Part shown: in pieces, positions 26,472 through 34,700 of the stretch
How the letters are laid out: each line of letters starts with the position of its first letter
Numbering within the stretch: the stretch's first letter is position 1
The notes under the pieces: generated by a model
What the model saw: only the letters and a program-made list of their open reading frames with translations
What the model was told of the DNA's origin: nothing
The model's database searches: none
Translations under genes and position numbers: made by a program
Assembly: GCF_018139545.1 (NCBI RefSeq)
Contig: NZ_JAGSPJ010000004.1
Span: forward strand, 62,001 to 126,000
Direction: 5' to 3'
Length of the DNA stretch: 64,000 nucleotides
Source of the DNA: Affinundibacterium fentianense
GTDB lineage: Bacteria; Pseudomonadota; Gammaproteobacteria; Burkholderiales; Burkholderiaceae_D

Positions 26472-28679
26472 CTACCAATTGGCGCGTCCCTGTCCAAGGC
26501 TCTGCGCTAGACCCTGCGAAATCGTCAAATCAATTTGATGGCGACGCTGCAATTCCAACTCTCTTTGATCACGTTCTTCACGCAAACGATCCTGCAATAT
26601 CTTCATGGTTTGTTCCAAGCTCATGCCTTGCTCAAGACTCGCCATTGCACTCATCGCCTGTGCTGCATGCATAGACTGCCCCGCTTGTGTCGCCAAAATC
26701 TGCTCCGCACTCATCCCAGCTTGCGTCTGTAGCTTCAATATCTCGGTAAGCGCTTGGGCATTCTGTGGATTGGCAGTCGCTATCTTGCCAGTTTCACTGA
26801 ACTGAGCGATCGCATTCAAACGCTCTATCTCTAATTTGGCAAGAGCCAATTGCTGTTGTTGCGCAGACTCCGCCATTTCCCTTTGCTGACGCCAGCTTTG
26901 TTCCATTTCTTGTTGCTGCAGGTCTCTTTGCGTACGCATGCGGCTTTCCTCGATTTCGGCAGCAGACACCGCGGCTTGGTGTTGGCGTTGCTGCTCTTGC
27001 TGCTCAAAACGTGCTTGCAACTCCAAAGTGCGCTGCAATTTTTCTTGTTGCATGACTGCGTGCGCTTGTTCCGTTTGACGTTCTAGGGCATGCGCTTCTT
27101 GCTCAATCCGCTCCCGCTGCAAATTCGCTTGCGCTTCTTTTAAATGCTGTTCTCTCTGTAGATTCTGATGTCGTTCTTGTTGCAGCGCTTGCTCCCATTC
27201 CTGAGTGCGTTGAAATTCACGTGCGCGGATTTCCGTTGCCAAACTAATTTGGATCAAAGCATGTTGATGACGCTCTTCTTCAAGTTCATGCTCGCGTTGC
27301 GCCAGGCGAACCTGTTTCGCTTGCAAAATCTGCATCTGTTCGCGTTGCTGTTCTTGATCGGCAATCAAACGGCTTTGCGCAATCTCATGTTCTAACTGCA
27401 GAGTGTCGATCTTGTGCGCAATTTGCTGTTGCAAAAGCTTGTTGGTTTCCTGCGCCTGCAATTGGGCTAATTCGGATTCGGCACGCATTTTGATCCGTGC
27501 CAAGGTTCGTACATGCAGCCATACATCCGCTTGCTGTTGACGCTGTTCAGATTTCGCACGAGCTTGATGTTCTAATTCGCGCACCATCTCGACTGCACCC
27601 GCATCAATCGCTTCTTTTCTATCTTTTGCTTCCGCGATACTGGCATACAAAGCCAACTCGCGCAGGCGAATAGTCTGCAAACGATCGGCTTCATCTTGTT
27701 TGAGCTTGGCGCGACTCAGACGTTTCTTTGCTTGCTCGTGTTCACCTTGAATATACAGCCAGCCAAGATCTTTCTTGAAGGCTTGACGCATCTCCTCATG
27801 ACGATAGCGCAAACGCACTTGCTCTTCTTGCTTAGCAATGCTTTGCCATTCTTTTTCGGAATACAGCGCATCTAATTGCTGTGTTTTTTCTTTATCGAGC
27901 TTTTTGCCATCTATCAGCAAATCGAGGCGGAATTCTTGTTCCGCTTGGTGTTCGCGTTCACGATTTAATTTTTGATGCGATAACTGCTTGATCACAACTT
28001 GGGTCGCCGCGAGGCCATAAGTCGCCAAGGACGCATTGAAACAACTGAGTAAATGTTCGTTGAGTTGTGTCAGCAAATCGGCTCGATCTTGCAGCTCGCG
28101 CAAGCTATGTTGGCTTAGCCAAGCCTGCAAAGGCACCCGCACCAGATCATGAAACAATTGTTCCAGATCGCTAGTCGTCAAGGTGCCTGGCGCACTCATA
28201 AAATGCTCAGAAAAAACGTCTGTATTTTCGATTTTAAGACGAAGCAAACAACTCGCTTGCAATGGCAAAAACTGCGCACAATGGAGCGCATCAAAATTGA
28301 AAAGTAAGGCAAATGGTAGCGAGCGCGTCAGCAAAATTTCAGCCGATTGATCTGCATCCAATTGCGGCGTCTTCGCCAAAAATGCCGCGATGTCATAGTC
28401 ACCGGCGGGCAATTCCATACTGCGTCGGTTTTGCATGATGAATGCACGTGAGCGAGCCGGAATTTGCCATGACTGTGTCGCCAATTGACGCAAAGTTCGC
28501 ACCGCGAAAAAAATCGCCAATTCATTGTCCGCCGGTAGCCAGCGTTGCTGCCGCATGACCGTATCATGCACGGGACTTCCCACCATCAAGCCACATTCTG
28601 AACAGTAGTTGGCATCGCGTGTGTTTTCATGATCACAACGAGAACATTTTTTCTTTGCAAAACTAAACAGGCTACGCAT
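26472..28679 (-). CDS. Zinc-ribbon, SPFH-like, long coiled-coil protein
   Basis: I chose the ATG at 28679 (735 residues, MRSLFSFAKKKC) because GGAG lies 6 bases upstream; a longer frame to 28853 adds unlikely sequence. Cysteines 12, 15, 26 and 29 form a zinc ribbon (CSRCDHENTRDANYCSEC). About residues 45-255 look like an SPFH/band-7 domain: a PARSRAFIMQNRRSMELPAGDY segment resembles its start, and LATYGLAATQVVIKQLSHQK its end. About residues 260-690 are a glutamine/glutamate/arginine-rich coiled coil. SPFH proteins with zinc ribbons form membrane-associated scaffolds in other bacteria, such as YdjI-type proteins. The kinase gene follows. The domain call is by eye, and the function is inferred. 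Confidence 0.7.
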   Translation of the reverse strand: MRSLFSFAKKKCSRCDHENTRDANYCSECGLMVGSPVHDTVMRQQRWLPADNELAIFFAVRTLRQLATQSWQIPARSRAFIMQNRRSMELPAGDYDIAAFLAKTPQLDADQSAEILLTRSLPFALLFNFDALHCAQFLPLQASCLLRLKIENTDVFSEHFMSAPGTLTTSDLEQLFHDLVRVPLQAWLSQHSLRELQDRADLLTQLNEHLLSCFNASLATYGLAATQVVIKQLSHQKLNREREHQAEQEFRLDLLIDGKKLDKEKTQQLDALYSEKEWQSIAKQEEQVRLRYRHEEMRQAFKKDLGWLYIQGEHEQAKKRLSRAKLKQDEADRLQTIRLRELALYASIAEAKDRKEAIDAGAVEMVRELEHQARAKSEQRQQQADVWLHVRTLARIKMRAESELAQLQAQETNKLLQQQIAHKIDTLQLEHEIAQSRLIADQEQQREQMQILQAKQVRLAQREHELEEERHQHALIQISLATEIRAREFQRTQEWEQALQQERHQNLQREQHLKEAQANLQRERIEQEAHALERQTEQAHAVMQQEKLQRTLELQARFEQQEQQRQHQAAVSAAEIEESRMRTQRDLQQQEMEQSWRQQREMAESAQQQQLALAKLEIERLNAIAQFSETGKIATANPQNAQALTEILKLQTQAGMSAEQILATQAGQSMHAAQAMSAMASLEQGMSLEQTMKILQDRLREERDQRELELQRRHQIDLTISQGLAQSLGQGRANW

Positions 28680-29108
28680 ACCAAGCTCCATCCCGAGGCG
28701 GGTGTCGGGAATTGACATCGAATGAAAATTTTTAAGGCCAAAGAAACCCCTGCCTATTTCAAAAAAAGAATAGCATCCAAGCGATTTTCGAACCCGCAGA
28801 ATAGAAGGCAAAAAACCGTTCAACTCGACCTTATCAATCAGGTTTGCCATCAAACGATCAGCATGCCCCTCGCAAATGCATAACTTTTTGTCATCAAGCT
28901 ATTTGTCCTAGCGGAGTTTTTTCCTCTTTTTCCCTTGAATTCAAGAGCAATTCGACAAGACTTCAGGCCAAATGCCGGTTAACTCTCGGAAGACCTCGTT
29001 AAAATTAGGTAGAAACCGCAGGTAAGAGTAAACTGTCGCCTTATGCTTTTTTGCATCCTGCGAAAAACGCGCCTCTTGTACCCGATGTTCCTCTAGTGAG
29101 CCCACCCC
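28680..29108. other. Divergent intergenic region upstream of deaD
   Basis: About 430 bases between the divergent SPFH-type gene and the RNA helicase gene. It contains a 12-base palindrome CTTGAATTCAAG at 28934-28945 and should hold the long untranslated leader typical of DEAD-box cold-response helicases. No coding sequence was accepted here. Confidence 0.45.
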
Positions 29109-31493
29109 ATGTCTGAAGCCAAACTTTCCCCTACCATCACCTTTGCTGACTTGCAATTGAGTGATGCCATCCAACGTGCGCTCAGCGACGTTGGATACGA
29201 ATCGCCTTCGCCGATTCAAGCTGCCACCATCCCAACTTTGTTAGAGGGGCGCGATGTCTTAGGTCAAGCACAGACAGGAACGGGTAAAACAGCAGCGTTT
29301 GCGTTGCCTATTTTGTCGAATCTCGATATCCGTCAGAGCGCACCGCAAGCTTTGGTACTTGCACCAACCCGTGAATTAGCGATTCAAGTCGCCGAAGCAT
29401 TTCAAACCTATGCGCGCTATATTCCCGATTTTCATGTCTTACCGATTTACGGTGGGCAAAGCTATGGTCCGCAATTGTCCGCATTACGTCGTGGCGTCCA
29501 CGTCGTCGTCGGCACCCCAGGTCGCGTGATTGATCACTTGGACAAAGGTTCGCTCGATTTATCCCAACTCAAAACACTGGTACTCGACGAAGCCGACGAA
29601 ATGTTGCGCATGGGCTTTATCGACGACGTAGAACGTATCTTGCAAGAGACACCTGAAGGTCATCAAACCGCGCTGTTCTCTGCGACCATGCCATCCGTCA
29701 TCAAGCGTATCGCGCAAACCTATTTGAACAAGCCAGCCGAAATCACGGTTGCTGCAAAAACCGGCACTGCCGACAATATCCGCCAACGTTATTGGTTGGT
29801 CAGCGGCATGCACAAGCTTGATGCCTTGACACGTATTCTCGAAGCAGAAACCTTTGACGGCATGATCATCTTTGCCCGTACCAAACTCGGCACGGAAGAA
29901 CTCGCGTCGAAATTATCAGCGCGCGGCTTCTCCGTCGCTGCGATCAATGGCGACATTCAACAAGCACAACGTGAACGCACGATTCAACAACTCAAAGACG
30001 GCAAGATCGATATCTTGGTCGCCACTGACGTTGCTGCACGCGGCCTCGATGTGGAACGCATTAGCCACGTCGTCAACTACGATGTGCCGTATGATCCAGA
30101 GAGCTACACCCACCGCATTGGCCGTACGGGTCGTGCAGGTCGCAGTGGCGAAGCGATTTTGTTCATCACCCCACGCGAAAAAAATCTCTTAAAAGCGATC
30201 GAACGCGCGACGCGCCAACCCGTGTCACCACTCGAATTGCCGACCATCCAAGCAGTCAACGATGTGCGGATTGCGCGCTTTAAGGATCAGATCACCAATA
30301 CGCTAGCAGAAGGTGAACTCGAACAATTCCTCAGCGTGATCGAATCGTACGAACAAGAACACAATGTCCCCGCTATCGAAATCGCCGCTGCACTCGCCAA
30401 AATGGCACGCGGCGACGAGCCTCTATTACTCGATAAAAATAAGCGCGAAGTCAAAAACGACGACAGCTGGCGCGATGAAGTCAGCTCACGCGGCAGCCGC
30501 AGCGAACGCGGAGATCGCCCTATGCGTGGCGATCGCGGTGACCGCAATGATCGTGGCGACCGATTCGGTGAACGTGAAAGCCGTGGTCCACGCCGCGAGC
30601 ACAGTCCACGCGTAGCCGAGCCAGGCATGCGCACTTTCCGCATCGCCGTCGGACACGAACACGGCGTCAAGCCCGGCAACATCGTCGGTGCGATTGCGAA
30701 TGAAGCGAATATCGAATCCAAATTTATCGGACGCATCGACATCTACGACGATTACACTGTCTTAGATTTACCCGAAGACTTGCCAAAAGACATGCTCACG
30801 CACTTAAAGAGCGTGCGCGTCGCTGGGCAAGCTTTGAATATTCGTGCGGATGGCGAAGCAGCCAGCAGCAAAGACGAAGCACCACGCAAATTCAGTGAAC
30901 GAACAGAACGCGCACCTCGTGCTGAACGTACTGAACGTACTGAACGTACTGAACGTGCAGAGCGCGCCCCACGCGAAGATCGAAGCAAACTCGATCAAGT
31001 CGTCGCCCGCGCCGCATCGCTTCCCGACGAAGCAGCGCCAGCCAAAGCCGATAAAAAACGCGCAGAAACAAAAGGCAAAGTCGCAATTCCAATGCAAACC
31101 TTCCGCATCGAAGTCGGCAAACAACACGCAGTCACCCCAGGCAACATCGTCGGCGCCATCGCCAACGAAGCGGGCCTAGACGCCAAACTCATCGGCCACA
31201 TTGGCCTGTTTGACGACTACTCGACAGTCGATCTACCAATCGGAATGCCAAAAGATATCCTCAATCACCTCAAAGGCGTTTGGGTCGCAGGAAAAAAACT
31301 AGAGATCAAAGAAATCGGCACCAGCACCATGCTCGTCAATGCCAAGCCTGTTCCTCTGAAAGAACGTATCACGGGTGGTAATCGCCGTGTAGCGGAGAAG
31401 GAAACCAAACGCGAGAAAAAACCAGTCACGGCGCGTGGTGGTAGTGGTGGGAGATTTGCTACTGTGAAGGCGGCTACGAAGGGGAAGAAATAG
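29109..31493 (+). CDS. deaD: DEAD-box RNA helicase (DeaD/CsdA type) with two C-terminal RNA-binding domains
   Basis: A 794-residue ATP-dependent RNA helicase for ribosome assembly and mRNA unwinding, important in the cold in relatives. The core has the Q motif (SDAIQRALSDVGYESPSPIQAA), AQTGTGKTAAF (Walker A), PTRELAIQ, VLDEADEML (DEAD box), SAT and HRIGRTGRAGR. The C-terminal part is unusual. A DbpA-type RNA-binding domain at about 507-575 (RTFRIAVGHEHGVKPGNIVG) is repeated at about 662-730 (QTFRIEVGKQHAVTPGNIVG). A linker with TER repeats separates them, and a basic RGD-rich stretch precedes the first. CsdA normally has one such domain. It stands alone and ends in a strong terminator. Confidence 0.93.
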   Translation: MSEAKLSPTITFADLQLSDAIQRALSDVGYESPSPIQAATIPTLLEGRDVLGQAQTGTGKTAAFALPILSNLDIRQSAPQALVLAPTRELAIQVAEAFQTYARYIPDFHVLPIYGGQSYGPQLSALRRGVHVVVGTPGRVIDHLDKGSLDLSQLKTLVLDEADEMLRMGFIDDVERILQETPEGHQTALFSATMPSVIKRIAQTYLNKPAEITVAAKTGTADNIRQRYWLVSGMHKLDALTRILEAETFDGMIIFARTKLGTEELASKLSARGFSVAAINGDIQQAQRERTIQQLKDGKIDILVATDVAARGLDVERISHVVNYDVPYDPESYTHRIGRTGRAGRSGEAILFITPREKNLLKAIERATRQPVSPLELPTIQAVNDVRIARFKDQITNTLAEGELEQFLSVIESYEQEHNVPAIEIAAALAKMARGDEPLLLDKNKREVKNDDSWRDEVSSRGSRSERGDRPMRGDRGDRNDRGDRFGERESRGPRREHSPRVAEPGMRTFRIAVGHEHGVKPGNIVGAIANEANIESKFIGRIDIYDDYTVLDLPEDLPKDMLTHLKSVRVAGQALNIRADGEAASSKDEAPRKFSERTERAPRAERTERTERTERAERAPREDRSKLDQVVARAASLPDEAAPAKADKKRAETKGKVAIPMQTFRIEVGKQHAVTPGNIVGAIANEAGLDAKLIGHIGLFDDYSTVDLPIGMPKDILNHLKGVWVAGKKLEIKEIGTSTMLVNAKPVPLKERITGGNRRVAEKETKREKKPVTARGGSGGRFATVKAATKGKK
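30921..30965 (+). repeat. 9-base tandem repeat in the deaD linker
   Basis: Three perfect ACTGAACGT units (30930-30956) with degenerate copies on both sides encode a threonine-glutamate-arginine repeat between the two RNA-binding domains. Unit number can vary without breaking the frame. Confidence 0.8.
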
Positions 31494-31520
31494 TAACTCT
31501 AGTTTCGTCTTGAATGGAGA

Positions 31521-31545
31521 AAACCGCCTTTGTGGCGGTTTTTTT
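31521..31545 (+). terminator. Intrinsic terminator of deaD
   Basis: An AAACCGCC/GGCGGTTT stem with a 5-base loop is followed by a T-run, 28 bases after the deaD stop codon. Confidence 0.85.
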
Positions 31546-31702
31546 GCTTACGAGTTTTCTCGGCACTCAATTCTTACAGCCATCGAGAACGATGTCCTTA
31601 AAGTACAGTGCTGTAGACAAACACAGAAGTATCAAATCCGAATTGTCACAAATAGACTTAAATCGCCAACAAAGAGCGAATTTTTTCATGTCGGAAAAAC
31701 AC

Positions 31703-34700
31703 TAAAAAAGCTGCCTGTGCGGCAGTGAACCCATTTTCATCGGCTCAGGACATGGCGCGAATTTTCTAAGCTGCCTGTGCGGCAGTGAACTCTGGCTCAG
31801 GTTTTTCGACGGAACCTCCAAATTTCTAAGCTGCCTGTGCGGCAGTGAACATCGCGACACGGAAATGATCACGCGAAATTATTTTCTAAGCTGCCTGTGC
31901 GGCAGTGAACAAATCGAAACGGCAATCGCATTAGCTGGCGCTTTTCTAAGCTGCCTGTGCGGCAGTGAACCTAGGCGTACCAATGCCAGTTGGCGAAACC
32001 ACTTTCTAAGCTGCCTGTGCGGCAGTGAACTGGCTTGCCAGGTGAATCTTCGACGCGCACTTTTTCTAAGCTGCCTGTGCGGCAGTGAACCTGACAAGCA
32101 AACCCACCGACGGCGAGTACATTTTCTAAGCTGCCTGTGCGGCAGTGAACTTTTTAATCAAGCGGTCAATTCAGCGTATCAATTTCTAAGCTGCCTGTGC
32201 GGCAGTGAACTGTGAATTTCATTTTGAACCCCTAAAATTATTTTTCTAAGCTGCCTGTGCGGCAGTGAACTTCCTCTCCCTGCCCACCACATCCAGATAG
32301 AATTTCTAAGCTGCCTGTGCGGCAGTGAACTGCAGAGGTTTCTGAAAGTTCTGGCGTGTATTTTTCTAAGCTGCCTGTGCGGCAGTGAACAAGGGGCTTC
32401 TCGAAGCACATCACGCGAAATATTTCTAAGCTGCCTATGCGGCAGTGAACTTGAGTCCGGTCGTATCACACGACTGCCAAACTTTCTAAGCTGCCTATGC
32501 GGCAGTGAACTTTTTATTAGCTGGCATCAAGGCACCATGTCATTTCTAAGCTGCCTATGCGGCAGTGAACCCGTTGCTGCTGTAGCTTACTGGAATGAAT
32601 ACTTTCTAAGCTGCCTATGCGGCAGTGAACTGCGAGCCCTCGGAGGTTCATTTTTTCTTAGCTTTCTAAGCTGTCTATGCGGCAGTGAACAGACCAAATT
32701 AAAAAATCTGACGATTTATACCTTTCTAAGCTGCCTATGCGGCAGTGAACTCAAATTGCCAAAGTAAAGCACCCTGCTTTATTTTCTAAGCTGCCTATGC
32801 GGCAGTGAATCGGGGGGAACGATAGCACTGTGATTCTGTGAATTTCTAAGCTGCCTATGCGGCAGTGAACGTTTCGGCACGAGATCGACAAGGACTTGGA
32901 ACTTTCTAAGCTGCCTATGCGGCAGTGAACTTCGCCACGGCTTTAGCGTTTATTAACGTGCATTTCTAAGCTGCCTATGCGGCAGTGAACGTTTGGTATT
33001 AAAGCGACGTTTGCAGACTTATTTTCTAAGCTGCCTATGCGGCAGTGAACACATGACCGCCTGCATCAACGTATTGCGAGATTTTCTAAGCTGCCTATGC
33101 GGCAGTGAACGAGCGCGGAAAACCTCATCACCTCCAGCAATTGGTTTCTAAGCTGCCTATGCGGCAGTGAACTTACTCGCTCAGGCATCGCGCCTTCGTC
33201 TTTTTTTCTAAGCTGCCTATGCGGCAGTGAACTCCAATTTCGTAGCGATCTTAATGCGTTGACTTTTCTAAGCTGCCTATGCGGCAGTGAACGCACATCA
33301 AGCCCGTATTGCGGAGGAGGAGGTTTTCTAAGCTGCCTATGCGGCAGTGAACTGGCTGTGCTGGTGTCTTAATGTGCGGAACAATTTCTAAGCTGCCTAT
33401 GCGGCAGTGAACGACAAGCACCATCAACAACAGTCGCAGGAGTATTTCTAAGCTGCCTATGCGGCAGTGAACTACGCGAATTATGCGAATGGTGACGTGG
33501 CTCATTTCTAAGCTGCCTATGCGGCAGTGAACGTGTTGCTCCGCGAGGCACAAGGGTTGTGCAATTTCTAAGCTGCCTATGCGGCAGTGAACAGTCCCGA
33601 AATTCGGGCAAATATGATTATAGATTTCTAAGCTGCCTATGCGGCAGTGAACTTCAACGCTGCCGAGATATTTTGCCAATGTGCTTTCTAAGCTGCCTAT
33701 GCGGCAGTGAACCAGGCGGCCACACAACAGCGGGTGTGATTGCTTTTCTAAGCTGCCTATGCGGCAGTGAACAAGCCGGCCAATCATTACGCATTCGAGT
33801 CAAATTTCTAAGCTGCCTATGCGGCAGTGAACGTGCAGGAACCGCTGAAAATCAAGACTAAAAATTTCTAAGCTGCCTATGCGGCAGTGAACACACAGAA
33901 TCATCGACAGTAGGTGCTTGAATATTTCTAAGCTGCCTATGCGGCAGTGAACGCCAGCATCAATCTGGCGACCTTGCGTGACGTTTTCTAAGCTGCCTGT
34001 GCGGCAGTGAACCGCCCGAAGTGAATGGGAACGCACCCGGGTTTTTTCTAAGCTGCCTGTGCGGCAGTGAACATCTTGAAAATACTGAACTTCTTCGGTC
34101 TGAGTTTCTAAGCTGCCTGTGCGGCAGTGAACTTAAACTTAGGCTCATAGATAAAAGTGATTAATTTCTAAGCTGCCTGTGCGGCAGTGAACCGCCCGTG
34201 ATTTCTGGCTTACTAATTCCGCGCTTTCTAAGCTGCCTGTGCGGCAGTGAACGAGCTTCGCTGTACGCCTTCGCGATTTCGGGCTTTCTAAGCTGCCTGT
34301 GCGGCAGTGAACGTTTTGCAACTCCATCTTAGTTTTTTTTCTCTTTTCTAAGCTGCCTGTGCGGCAGTGAACCACGCCCCCAAAACTGGAGAGTTTCAAA
34401 TTTATTTCTAAGCTGCCTGTGCGGCAGTGAACCTGCAGAACCAATTGGCATGCCTCCAGGTGGCTTTCTAAGCTGCCTGTGCGGCAGTGAACCTATATAC
34501 AATGTGCCGTACTTGCGCATTCAATTTCTAAGCTGCCTGTGCGGCAGTGAACGTGATGATCTTAGTGATTAACGAAATGGGCGATTTCTAAGCTGCCTGT
34601 GCGGCAGTGAACTATATAATCGCGGTGTTAGGTTCGTTACGAAATTTCTAAGCTGCCTGTGCGGCAGTGAACAGGTGCATTTGCTCTTATTGCATTTAGT

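Noticed and set aside
30287..30742. 151-residue frame antisense to deaD
   Set aside because: Its serine/arginine-rich sequence is the mirror of the RGD-rich coding stretch of deaD and has no start signal.
31851..32422. Spacers at 31851 and 32391 both contain ATCACGCGAAAT
   Set aside because: A 12-base match without wider similarity is close to chance for this many spacers, so no relation is claimed.
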